In this document: positions 35,111-44,352 of the stretch, one piece after another | How positions within the stretch are numbered: position 1 is the stretch's first letter | Layout of the letters: each line of letters opens with the position of its first letter | Origin: Taeniopygia guttata | Taxonomy: Eukaryota; Chordata; Aves; Passeriformes; Estrildidae | DNA: 64,000 nt | Assembly (NCBI RefSeq): GCF_048771995.1 | Contig: NC_133033.1 | Span: 2,542,501 to 2,606,500, forward strand | Direction: 5' to 3' | Position numbers and translations under genes: made by a program | Notes under the pieces: generated by a model | The model's input: the letters and a program-made list of their open reading frames with translations, nothing else | Told to the model about the DNA's origin: nothing | Database searches by the model: none

Positions 35111-36607
35111 TGTATAAAAACACATTTTGTGGGTGAGGGGAGAGTTTGGATGTGATTGCCACCAGTGGTGAAATCCCAGGGATTACTTAAAGCTACATTA
35201 AATTTTACTTTTTTTTTTTAGGTTTATTAAAGTTCTGCACTGTAGGGTTTTGTGGAATTGGGAGCCTAATTGATTTCATACTTATTTCAATGCAGGTAAG
35301 TCAAGGCTTTCAAAACAAGATACAAATCTGTGTTTTTTAAAGCTTTGATTTGATTGCTAACACTTTGTTAGCATTTTGGCCTTAAGAACCAGTGGATATT
35401 GAAAAATCAAGGCATTTATTTTGGCTCTGTTTGTAGATTGATGTTGTGGAATATAGACACAAAATATCAATATATTTGCTGTTGGAATTAAAACTTAGAT
35501 TAGCCATCTATAAATAGTGGCAATTAATAGCTTGGAAGCCATAGCACCATAAATTCAAGTAGTCAGAACCTCTTTATGTGAGGCAGTGTTGGACTCAGCA
35601 TGGGATGTCCTGCTGTTCCCAGAACCCTCAAGTTCTGTGTTTGCCTGTGCTTTATGCTGATGAAAGAAGACATTGCCACTTCCATTTTCCACCTCTCCTG
35701 CAAATTTAAAGTCCCTCATCAGCAGAGAGCTGTGACTGAGGGATTCATGAGGGCTAAATCCCCAGCTGGGGTGACATCTTGTGACATCATGAAATTGCCA
35801 AATTGTTTTATTCAGCGGCGCAGCCATTTAGCATGAATTGCAAATCGGCTGTGATGAACTCAAAATCCATTATGGGTATGGGAGTTGTTTCTGTGGGTTT
35901 GCAGGAAAATATTTTAAAAGTGTGCACTTTGGATCTGTCTTTTGTATGCATTCTCAAACTCCTTTCTCTGCTCTCGCAGTGATCCTGCCTCAGAGCACTT
36001 AAGAGATCCAGTTGAGAGTATCTTTCATCTCTCCTTGTTGATCTCCCTGGTGACTCCACATCAATTTAGCACTTCCAGAACAAAAACTCCATGATCTTTC
36101 CTCCTCCTCTTCATTCCTTACCTGTTCAGTATTTCAAAGACACTTGTCATCAGCCTAATTCTCTGCTGCCGACCTTCCTTTGTTCAGGAAAAGTGGTTTG
36201 GAGCCCACTCATTTGTTAGGCTGGTTTTGTGCCTCAAATCCTCATCGGATTAGCCGAGTCCCAGTGCCTGGCTGTGTAATTTGGTTGATTAGAAGCCCAG
36301 GGGAAATGTTCCTTCTGAGACAGCGCTCGCTAAAACAGTTAAACTGCAGCATAACTTCAAAATAAATCTAGTTTCTGTTTGACTAATTAAGCATGACTAA
36401 TTTTATGATGGGAAAATTAGCAGTAATTGAGACATTAGCACAAAGTATATATTTCACTTCATATTGAAAAGTCTTGGTTCTTTTCTTCTGCTGCAGATCG
36501 TTGGCCCTTCCGACGGCTCCAGTTACATCATCGATTACTACGGGGCCAGGCTGACCCGCCTCAGCATCACCAATGCAACCTTCAGGAAAATGCAGACCTA
36601 TCCCTAA
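24287..36607 (+). CDS. TM2D1: TM2D1, TM2 domain-containing protein 1, complete, six coding exons
   Basis: This is a small two-pass membrane protein, known as beta-amyloid-binding protein; the TM2D family is linked to Notch signalling through fly almondex (family knowledge). Exons 24287-24405, 25665-25738, 28202-28310, 32566-32657, 35222-35295 and 36497-36607 join to 579 nt, 192 codons plus TAA (human protein 207 aa). There is a signal peptide with a Leu run at about residues 1-26. The luminal domain is Cys-rich with sequons NST, NCT, NHT and NIT. The first membrane segment is about 107-120, followed by the family DRF motif at 122-124 in GWLGADRFYLGY, then a second segment at about 133-154. 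The C-terminus IVGPSDGSSYIIDYYG is highly conserved. The start ATG has a good context (gtcATGG). Intron 1 needs AT-AC splicing; the others are GT-AG. There are no disruptions. Confidence 0.95.
24406..25664 (+). other. TM2D1: TM2D1 intron 1, U12-type AT-AC intron
   Basis: The donor is ATATCCTGAG (consensus ATATCCTT), the branch site TTCCTCAAT at 25,647-25,655 (consensus TTCCTTRAY, one mismatch), and the terminal AC is about 10 nt after the branch adenosine. Splicing gives GGG-CA/A-TAT-ATG-TGT, that is GQYMC, which matches the family GQYIC. Length is 1,259 nt; it contains a sense CR1. Confidence 0.88.
24598..24850 (+). mobile_element. CR1 LINE 3' end, sense
   Basis: It has the typical CR1 terminal sequence: GACACGGCCTCAAGCTG, GGTTTCTTCACAAAAAGGGT, GGGCTGCCCAGGGATGTGG, GGTTGGACTCGATGCTCTCA, TTTTCCAACCTAATTAAT and the end TTTGTGATTTCT. 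It is well preserved, which suggests moderate age. Confidence 0.92.
25665..25738 (+). CDS. TM2D1: TM2D1 exon 2: luminal Cys/sequon segment
   Basis: This 74-nt exon encodes YMCDEPKIDNSTQEPMNCTN followed by HTAY, matching the TM2D1 luminal domain. It is preceded by AC rather than AG, with a branch-point-like TTCCTCAAT at 25,647-25,655. Its donor is GTAAGG. The exon was found by translating the intron; it is too short to stand out as an open frame. Confidence 0.88.
26358..26506 (-). mobile_element. CR1 LINE 3' end, antisense
   Basis: The plus strand reads ATTTGGGTTGGAAGGGACCT, CCACCCCTGCCATGAGCAGG and AACCTGGCCTTGGACACTTC, the complement of the CR1 3' end. Close to consensus. Confidence 0.9.
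27214..27356 (-). mobile_element. CR1 LINE 3' end, antisense
   Basis: The plus strand reads ATCATGGAATGATTTGGGTT, GGGCAGGGGCAACTTC and ACCTGGCCTTGGACACTTCC. It is the same subfamily as the copy at 26,358, with a shared truncation point after GGGATGGGG. Confidence 0.9.
27702..27935 (-). mobile_element. CR1 LINE fragment, older, antisense
   Basis: Diverged CR1 complement: TGGGTAGAAAGACCCTTC, AGTCCAGCCTTCTGCTCAAA, TCCAACCAGGTTGCTCAGGG and ACCTTGAAAACCTCCAGGGA. It belongs to a different, older subfamily than its neighbours. Confidence 0.85.
28202..28310 (+). CDS. TM2D1: TM2D1 exon 3: luminal domain
   Basis: The acceptor is GTCCTCAG and the donor GTGAGTAC; 109 nt. It encodes CLPAPNITCKDHLGIEKFF and EVGFYKPIECRN, the conserved Cys-containing region just before the membrane segments. 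Confidence 0.93.
28311..32565 (+). other. TM2D1: TM2D1 intron 3
   Basis: This 4.3-kb intron has one antisense CR1 scrap at its start (28,441-28,536). The rest is AT-rich and unassigned. A stretch at 30,690-31,010 is open on both strands but resembles nothing known. Confidence 0.7.
28441..28536 (-). mobile_element. CR1 LINE 3' scrap, antisense
   Basis: The plus strand reads GGTTGGGAGGGACCTTAAAG, CATCTCATTCCATCCCCTTG and CAGGGACACCTTCCACTAGA, the complement of the CR1 end. Confidence 0.85.
32566..32657 (+). CDS. TM2D1: TM2D1 exon 4: first membrane segment and DRF motif
   Basis: The acceptor is TTTTGGCAG and the donor GTAAGTTT; 92 nt. It encodes NGYSYKVAVALSLFLGWLG followed by ADRFYLGYPAL. The DRF motif (residues 122-124) defines the TM2 family. 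Confidence 0.95.
34108..34340 (-). mobile_element. CR1 LINE fragment, antisense, rearranged
   Basis: The plus strand contains CR1 complement pieces: GGGGCAGGGACACCTTCACT, CCAACCTGGACACTTCCAGG, GCCACAGCTTCTCTGGGCAC and TGTGCCAGGGCCTCACAGGA. Small deletions separate the pieces; the right limit is uncertain. Confidence 0.75.
35029..35110. repeat. (GATA)n microsatellite
   Basis: About 20 uninterrupted GATA/TAGA tetramers follow a short TATATATG stretch. They end 111 bp before the TM2D1 exon 5 acceptor. Length is likely polymorphic. Confidence 0.97.
35222..35295 (+). CDS. TM2D1: TM2D1 exon 5: second membrane segment
   Basis: A long T-run then AG forms the acceptor, and the donor is GTAAGTCA; 74 nt. 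It encodes LLKFCTVGFCGIGSLIDFIL and ISMQ, the second transmembrane segment. A (GATA)n microsatellite ends about 110 bp upstream. Confidence 0.95.
35296..36496 (+). other. TM2D1: TM2D1 intron 5
   Basis: This is 1.2 kb with no repeat or exon recognised. Confidence 0.65.
36497..36607 (+). CDS. TM2D1: TM2D1 exon 6: C-terminus and stop
   Basis: The acceptor is TTCTGCTGCAG. It encodes the conserved tail IVGPSDGSSYIIDYYGARLT through to TYP and stops at TAA 36,605-36,607. Confidence 0.95.
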   Translation: MVGPSDGSSYIIDYYGARLTRLSITNATFRKMQTYP

Positions 36608-37385
36608 CATCCCTAAACTCTGCCAGGGAGTGGCACAAATCCTTAGGTGCAGCTTGTTTTTACAGCTGGATCCAGTGCTCTGCTGGAATTGCTGAGGATT
36701 TTACTGATCACCCCTCGTCAGAACGGAATATTGAATGCACAGTGAACAAAGATGATCAAATGTGAACGTTCATCACAAGTTTACCTCAAAGGTGGAACTT
36801 TGGGACTGCTCTGTTTCTGGGAGCAGAGGGTTTGTTGCTGAGTTACATCATCTGTGAAATGTGCAGACTGTTGCAATTTGCACTGATTTGTCTGTATCAT
36901 TTAGAGTGTTACATAGAGCTGCAGAGAGAGTTGCTCATAATAAATATGCAGGTATTTATTCCACTGAAATCAGTAAGAGTTTTAGCATGGTTGGCCAGGA
37001 TTACACCTGGGGATCTGTCCATGTGGCAGTTTGGAAATTAACTTTAAACTGCCTTTTTTTCCATCCTGTTAAAACAGGAGCCCTAAATCTTAGGCTGGTG
37101 TAGCCTGTAAAATTCTGTTAATTAAAACAATTATTTATTTAAATTTTGGCCAAGTGCAAAATTTGGTCAAGGGCTGATCAACAGTAGTAATATGGATGTG
37201 TAAAAAATAGAACTGTAGATGACATATCACAAAAAGAGGGTGGATGTTGGGGTGCCCTGAGGTTAAAAAAAAACAAATAATTGTTCTGCTTATTTTGATT
37301 TTTTTTTCTTTCTTATCTTGCAACCACCCATAGTGAAATAAATACCTTTTTTCTCCTGAAAATAAATTGGTGTGTGTGTTTTACA
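36608..37385 (+). other. TM2D1: TM2D1 3'UTR
   Basis: Sequence from the stop codon to the predicted cleavage site. A possible proximal AATAAA lies at 36,939-36,944. The stronger distal pair is at 37,337 and 37,361. Confidence 0.75.
37337..37380 (+). terminator. TM2D1: TM2D1 polyadenylation signals
   Basis: Two AATAAA hexamers (37,337-37,342 and 37,361-37,366) are followed at once by the GU-rich element TTGGTGTGTGTGTTTT, the usual downstream element. A further AATAAA at 37,468-37,473 lacks so clear a GU tract. Confidence 0.8.
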
Positions 37386-38600
37386 GCTAGAGAGTGTCCA
37401 AAGAGTGAATTCTTTGTACTACTAAAGCCCTTAAAAGGCTCTATTTTGGGTCAGTTGTGTTCAGTGCAATAAATTCAGTATCTTTCAAAGCTGTTTGACC
37501 AAAGTCTTTTGGACAACCGGGATTTCACTGGATGTTCCTTTCAGGAGAAGTATGTACACACAGACAGAAAACATGTCAACAAAATCTTCATGCTATTTGA
37601 CCAATTTTAAGCATTGTCTTCACCTTCTAATGAAAACTGGCACTAAATGAGGGAGAAAGCCACACCGTAGAAACTTCAGTGTCATTTATTTTTTACAAAA
37701 ATTTGGCCTATTTTTTTTTTTGTTTGTTTTTCAGGTGAAACTTTCAACCTGTCATTATTACAAACCATATTTTTAAGGGAATTCCCAAGAATGAAATTTC
37801 TAAGTGGATTTATGAAAGCACAATTTGTGGGGTTTAGGCTCTTTTTAACCCACGTTAAGCCCAGTGCACAGAGAGCTTTGTAAAGAAATCCTGTTTTTAA
37901 CCCAAATCAGCATAACCTGACACGTCACGTAATGAGAATAAACCACAAGGAATACTTTGTGCTTAACGTTAATTCTTCCCTTCACGCAAGAAAGATGTGG
38001 TTTTGGAATCCTTCCTGCCATGCATTTTCCTTGTGGGTTCAAAGAGACAGGAACACTCTGTCAGCTCCATTCCCTTGCCTGATATTTGTTCTGTCTCCCT
38101 TTGCTCCCTCTCTCACTGAATGCTCTTTGTGCTCATCAGTTTTGTTCCCTGAAATACTTTGAAAAACAGACAGGAAGTGGATGGAAAGTAGATGTTTGAC
38201 TCAAGTAACATCTCCTGCCCAAGATCATCCTGTGACTTGTCTGCTTTTTGTTTTTCCAACCCTGAAGCTGTGAAAATAGGAAGATGTCATGGGTGTTATA
38301 ATAAAAAAATAGCCTTGGGCAATTTAGCACACAGGATTCCATTCTAAAACGTGTCTCCAGGTGTTCAAGTGGCAGAGAGCTCGACTTGGTGATTTCAGAA
38401 ATCCAAGTTGTGCTTCGTTATCTGTAAAAAAAATTCCAAGAGCAACTCCTTTGTGTGAATTAGGTGAAAACAGAATTTTAGCTCCAAGGTCCACGAGATT
38501 GCTAATCCCAGAAGCCAAGCAGCCAGCAGAGAGAAAGAGCTGCTGGTCCGAGCTGCAGTGGTTGTGTAGGAAGAGATTTGTCAGCCAGGAAATCAGAGCT
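37386..38600. other. Intergenic sequence downstream of TM2D1
   Basis: Unassigned unique sequence; nothing recognised apart from short T-runs near 37,710. Confidence 0.6.
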
Positions 38601-39114
38601 GCTGTGGGATCCTTCCCTGCTGTGGGATCCCTCCTGGCTGTGGGATCCCTCCCTGCTGTGGGATCCTTCCCTGCTGTGGGATCCCTCCCTGCTGTGGGAT
38701 CCTTCCCTGCTGTGGGATCCCTCCTGCTGTGGGACCCCTCCTGGCTGTGGGATCCCTCCTGGCTGTGGGATTTTCTCCTGCTGTGGGATCCCTCCCTGCT
38801 GTGGGATCCTTTCCTGCTGTGGGATCCCTCCTGGCTGTGGGATCCGTTCCTGCTGTGGGATCCCTCCCTGCTGTGGGATCCTTTCTTGTTGTGGGATCCC
38901 TCCTGGCTGTGGGATTTTCTCCTGCTGTGGGATCCTTCCCTGCTGTGGGATCCTTCCCTGGTGTGGGATCCTTTCCTGCTGTGGGATCCTTCCCTGCTGT
39001 GGGATCCCTCCCTGCTGTGGGATTTTCTCCTGCTGTGGGATCCCTCCCTGCTGTGGGATCCTTTCTTGCTGTGGGATTTTCTCCTGCTGTGGGATCCCTC
39101 CCTGCTGGATCCCA
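38601..39114. repeat. 18-bp minisatellite, 28 copies, GGATCC in most units
   Basis: Twenty-eight consecutive units of gctgtgggatccctccct follow one another (unit 7 is 17 bp), then a truncated GCTGGATCCC. Variants end CCTTCCCT, CCTTTCCT, CCCTCCTG or TTTTCTCCT. About 24 GGATCC sites occur, absent only from the TTTTCTCCT units (10, 18, 24, 27) and unit 8. Because 18 is a multiple of three and the unit lacks stops, all frames stay open on both strands. Confidence 0.97.
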
Positions 39115-41723
39115 GATTGTGATCCAGGGCTGCTCACACTGGGGCTGTCCCTGCAGCCAGGACACAGCCATGGGTGACCTCTCTTCCCTTCAGAAGGGAT
39201 TCCCTTTGATCCTCTGTCTTGTCCTGGCAGCTTCCCACCTCAGCCCCAGTCCTCTCCCATGTTTTAGGAATGAGTGCCACAGATTGCTTAACCTTTGGGA
39301 ACTTCATGGGCTGCTGCTGGGGTTGTGTTCTCTATATGAACACACAGTAAATGTAAATATATGTATAATATGTTTCTATCTGCTCGTTTAGCTGCACAGC
39401 TGAAGTGGGGAGAGGGTTAACTGAGCACGCAGATAAAGATGCAGGGCCAGGAGACACTTAGTGAGGTCTTTGTTTTCATCTTGTAATTGTCAGATATGGC
39501 ATGTTTACCATAAGGGCTGTGAAAAGTGTGATGCAAGATGTAAAGCTGTCCCACTGTGTTAATAATAAATTGGCTGCAGTAATATTTATCAAAATGTCTG
39601 TCCAATGATGATTTTTTTGTGTTGCTGCCTGCTCTAGCCTTCTCCTGTCAATCAAGTTGTCCATCCTAGTCTTTCTGTAGTTCTGATTGCACTGCAATAA
39701 TCTTCTCTCGGGGTTGTTTTCCCCAAAACAGTTGCAAAGCAATGAAAACAATTAGACAATGTAGTATGTCGTCCTCCTGCTTCGTTCCCAGATAAAATGA
39801 TATCTGCTGGCCTTGCAGATAGTCAGGAATCCTTTCAGCACTCCAACTAGGCAGAGAAGTATTATTCTGTATCTATAAAAATAAAGAACATAAAAAGTAA
39901 AGGCCAGAGTTTAAAACAAGAGTTTGAGGTGCCCAGCCTTTAAAAACTATGATAAAACTCTTCACTGAAGATGCTGCAGATCCAGGCCAGGCATTAAACC
40001 CAGATCTCCCCAAACTACCTCTGCAATTCAGTCATTTCAAAAATTGCAAGCTGTACTATTTCCTCCTTTATTTTAACGACCAATTTGAGATTTTCTGCAG
40101 TGTGCTTAACCATGACCTGAACGAGCCGTAGTTGGGAGAAACATTCAGCTTTGGGCACTCCACATTTGCTCCCACAGTGCCAAAGTGGTGGTGCTTCAGT
40201 GTGCTGACTGCACTTAAACATGACTCTGGGTTCCATTCCTTCAGCTGGGTTAGCCTGTGCATCTCTAACTTCTGCCTAAAGCTGCTTTTCATGGGGTTTT
40301 TTAGAATAAACTGCTTATTCCTGCTGGGATTTAAACCACAACTCTGCCACAGCAACTTCCTGTGACAGCATTTTGTTATCCTCACCGTTTCCCTCTCCAC
40401 CACCACCCACCACCTATTACATGAAGATATCACTGCTACTTTCAGGACCTGATAACACCTTAAATGTTAGCTTTTACTCTGTTTCCAAAGATGTATTCCT
40501 GTACATCTGCCAGTAAAACTCCTCAGCTCCACAGGAAGGTCTTTGTGTTTGAAATGCTCCCTCAGATTTTTTTTTTTTTGGAGAACATCTGTTGTCACCC
40601 CATCAAGGATTGTTTCCTTTGTTCCTCAGGAGTATATTCAGTTATATTTGCTTGCACAGCTCTGTCTATTCAGTCTGCTCCCATCTCCTCTCAGTGTTTT
40701 TGAGGTTTTTTTATTTTTAGATTCATTAGGTGTTTAGGCTATCTCTGCACTGCTGCTTGCTCTGCACTTTTCAAACCTGCTTCCTCCTGGAAGAGATGTT
40801 AAATACAATAAAGTTGGGTGCTCAAGCACCCAGCTGGGGAAATTCCAGAGGCAAGACCGTGCATTTCCATTGCCTCACAGGACTGTTGCTAATTGTGTGA
40901 TTGCTGATTATTTCAGTAACGCCTCACACAGACTTTCAAACTCAGTGTCATCCTTAACCACCCTGCCATTTTCATTATTATAAGTGGTCACTGTGTGGCT
41001 TCTTTAAAAAAACACACCATTTAAATTCATTTAAATCATTCTGTTTAACCAGCTCCCTCATTCTGGGTTCAGCATCAGAGTCTGCCAAAAAGTGAAATAT
41101 AAGAGATTGTTCCGTTTGCATCTTCTGCCTGAATCCAAGGAGAAAAAATAGCTTAACTTTAGGCATATGCTTAAGTGTTTTGCTAGACTGAAATATGATC
41201 AAGACTCTTCCCACTTTCTTCCTCTCAATCCATCTGTGATACCCAGAGAACCTTCCTAATCTCTGGGAATTATAAGAGAAAAATCACATTTTGCTGGAGA
41301 CCCTCAACACTGACAGTGTGAACGGCTAATGGAGTTTGATACACCCCTGTGGCATCCCACGTACCCCAACTTTTTGTCACCTTAAAGCTGCTTTTTGGTG
41401 CTCAGCTCCCTTTGGACATCCTGCCCCAATCCTTCAAGTCCTTCCAGGAGGATGGTGGACTTTTCAGAGCTGCATCGCTCACGCAGAAATGTCCCAGCAC
41501 CAGATCAGGGATGCTGTGACAAATCTGAGCAGGGACCCTTTTGGGGTTGGGGCAGGAATGATGGCAGACCCCAGATTCTGTGCAAAGTGGCTGAAACTCA
41601 ACCCCGCGTTGTCTCTCTGCCTTCTGCTTCCTGAAGGTGGAGCCAAACCCCCTATCAGATCCCCAAATCTGTTCTTTATCGCAGCCCAGGCTCAGCACAC
41701 CGGTATTTTTCCTTGCACAACAG
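39115..41723. other. Intergenic, unassigned
   Basis: The stretch 39,430-39,760 is AT-rich with TAAT-type motifs and may be a conserved non-coding element. Nothing else was recognised, including at 40,130-40,430, which is open on both strands but without family resemblance. Confidence 0.5.
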
Positions 41724-41879
41724 AGCGAACTGGAAAGTGGCTGCGAGGGTTCTGCCTGTGGATCTGAGACTGCAGCAAAGAGAAAGAAATCCAAGGATAA
41801 AAAGGACACCCTCAATGCTGTTTGCACCGTGTCTGATGGAGATCTAGTTCCTAAAATTCCCAACAAAATAAAGTATTAA
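41724..41879 (+). other. Possible terminal exon of an unrecognised transcript
   Basis: A pyrimidine-rich stretch ending CACAACAG (acceptor-like) precedes an open frame. Its predicted peptide is acidic, then strongly basic (AAKRKKSKDKKD), and ends PNKIKY before TAA. An AATAAA overlaps the last codons and an A-run follows, so it could equally be the 3' end of a retrocopy or chance. I do not recognise the peptide. Confidence 0.25.
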
Positions 41880-42705
41880 AAAAAAATATATATTTCTTGT
41901 CTCAGATACCAGCGCCTTGCTTTTCCCAGGATTTCTGAATTGTAACTCTTTGTGCTTCATAAAAATCTGGGCCATCCACGTGCCCCAATAACTCTCCATG
42001 ATCCATTTGAATGGCTGCTTTCAGGACTGCAGTGCTCCCCGAGCAGCACATTCCTCGGGCTCTGCAGATGCATATGACACAGCAGAATTTTAGGCAGTAT
42101 AAGAATTATAAAGCTCAGTTTCCATTACTGTAATTGCTATATAAATCCTACCTTAGAACAGGCCTATTTAACCTTGGTTTGAGCTGAGATTTGGTCCAAG
42201 TCTGATTAAGTTGAGCACCAAATTTCTTTATTTTTTTTTTTTTCCCATTTTTTCTCTGCAGTATCATAACTTAGTGGGCAGCGGGGCGGGGAGGGAGATG
42301 AGATCCAGCTCGTCCTCTGTGCCCTGTCCTGCCAAGGGGTGGCTGCAGTCAGGAAATAGCTGTCCCCAACCAGCAGGACAAAAGGAGCTGTGCATTTTGT
42401 TCCCTGGGAGAAACACCGTTTCTCCGCTTGGAACCTGTGGCAGCTGCTCGTGCACAGCTGTGCTCAGAGCAGGTGTGTGAGATGCCTCCAGAACCTCCAG
42501 AACCTCCAGAACCTGCCCTCTCTGGGGGCATGGAGCAGGAATTCTCAGCTCTTATATCATCTACCACCACCTCGATGAATATTGGGTGCCCTGGTGGTTC
42601 CCCCCTCGGGGCATTGAGGTATCTGGGGCTGCCTTTGGGTCAAAGCATTCAAAACTTGATATAGGACAAGAAGGAGTGTGAAAGAGGGAAAATTTAGGTT
42701 AAAGA
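41880..42705. other. Intergenic, unassigned
   Basis: It contains a TATA-rich stretch right after 41,880, a T-run at 42,229 and a three-copy CCAGAACCT repeat at 42,487-42,515. No gene seen. Confidence 0.55.
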
Positions 42706-42916
42706 TACACAAGGAATTGTTCCCTGGGAGGGTGGGGAGGCCCTGGCACAGTGTGCCCAGAGAAGCTGTGGCTACCCCTGGATCCCTGGAAGTGTCCAAC
42801 ACCAGGCTGGAGCACCCTGGGACAGTGGAAGGTGTCCCTGCTCATGGCAGAGGTAGCCCTGGATGAGCTTTGAGATGCTTCCAACCCAAAGCAGTCTGTA
42901 ATTCTCTGATTCTAAA
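42706..42916 (+). mobile_element. CR1 LINE 3' end, sense
   Basis: It reads AGGAATTGTTCCCTGGGAGG, CCCAGAGAAGCTGTGGCTAC, AGTGTCCAACACCAGGCTGG, GAGCTTTGAGATGCTTCCAA and ends with TTCTCTGATTCT. Close to consensus. Confidence 0.92.
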
Positions 42917-44194
42917 ACTGAGGAAGAAGTTGTCAATACCACAAACAGAGGTTGGTGATGCCCTGCTTCACTACTGGAGAATTCCAGACTCCCTTTTAGG
43001 CCAGGGAGCAGCTTTGATATGGACAGCCAGGACTTGCTCCTAAGAAACTCTGGTGCAGCATTTCCCAAGCCATAAACCTGCTCTGCAGTGGGTGCTTTGT
43101 ATCCGAGCCAGTAAAGCCATAGGACTGTGTTTATTAATGTATTCTGCTTCCTCTACAGGGTTTTCTTCAAAGTTCCTTGAATTTACCATGGGGAAAATAT
43201 GTCAGGAAGATGTAAGAGAACGCTGAGAAGTGAAAAACTGGGTGTTCACCTTGAGCTGGACAAGACTGCCCACCATGTGTGTTGTGCTGGCAAAGGCAGA
43301 GACCTGGGGAATGCAGAGGTGGGGGGTAATTTTTGGGGCTTTAATTCCAAGGTCCCATTGATTATAGCCCTATTAAGAGGCTGATGCATGCGACTTTTAA
43401 GTTATTTTGTTAACTAAGTGTAGGCAATGGATGTGTCATGCTAACAACCATAATTGCTGGTGTGTCTAACACAGTATGTAAGTACAGTAGAGTGAATTTA
43501 AAAGGTTGTGGTAATCTAAGAATGTTAAAAGGGGAATGTGTGCCTGAGGGGCGTGGGGGCTGGGGAGAAAAACGACTTACTTGACATTCGCTGTCTTCCT
43601 CCCAGCTCCTTTGCTAAAGTAGGAACAGAATCGGAACAAAAAAATGTTTGTTTTACAGCTGTACCAAGTTACGGCGTGGACTCGTGCTCCCCCCCTCCTC
43701 TCCCACTTGCATCAAGTACATCCTGTACTTTTGGCAACATGTTGACTGGATATTTAAAAGCTGTGAACTGTTCTGAAAGTTTCACATACTGGGTTATGGG
43801 CCATGTGTGTTTGATCAAAATTCAATTACTGCACTGTACCATGCTTGGAAACCTATCATCCCAAGTTATGAAGTATGACGAAATAGGCTAATCTAATTGG
43901 TTCAGTATGGGAGCAGTATCAACCAAGCTTGTTATGATAAATAGCTTCCTGTGTTAAAGGTTCTCTAGAGCTTAAGTATCTTGGCTCACCTCCCTCTACA
44001 AAATAAGAATAGTGTTCCCTGGGAACAGTTACATCACTGTCCCTCTCCTACATTCACAATTAAAGGTTTGTGGATTTTTTTCATCTTGCTGTTCCTTGAG
44101 CAGATAAACCGTGGACATCTACTGTGTTCCCCACTTCCATCCCCTCCCCATTTCCTCAGGGTAGGCCATGTGGTGCTAACCCTGAGTCTGCTGT
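42917..44194. other. Intergenic, unassigned
   Basis: Unique sequence without a recognised gene. Short open frames have no family resemblance. Confidence 0.5.
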
Positions 44195-44352
44195 TCCTCA
44201 GGGCTGGAACACACTGGAAGTGTTCAAAACCAGCCTGGAAGGGGCTCTGAGCAACCTGGTCTAGTGGAAGGTGTCCCTGCCCATGGAAGAGGGTGGAAAG
44301 AGATGAGCTTTGAGGTTCCTTCCATCCCAAACCATTCCATGTTTCCAGGATT
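44195..44352 (+). mobile_element. CR1 LINE 3' end, sense
   Basis: It reads CACACTGGAAGTGTTCAAAA, GGTCTAGTGGAAGGTGTCCC, GAGCTTTGAGGTTCCTTCCA and CCATTCCATGTTTCCAGGAT. Confidence 0.88.

Larger units (their letters stand above)
32658..35221 (+). other. TM2D1: TM2D1 intron 4
   Basis: This 2.6-kb intron is AT-rich. It holds an antisense CR1 (34,108-34,340) and a (GATA)n microsatellite (35,029-35,110) near its 3' end. Confidence 0.75.

Noticed and set aside
38601-39103. CRISPR-like regular repeats
   Set aside because: Units are directly adjacent without spacers and the DNA is avian; this is a minisatellite.
38361-39391. Open frames of about 190-250 codons on both strands over the 18-bp repeat
   Set aside because: They arise because the repeat unit is a multiple of three without stops; no start context, splice structure or family resemblance supports coding.
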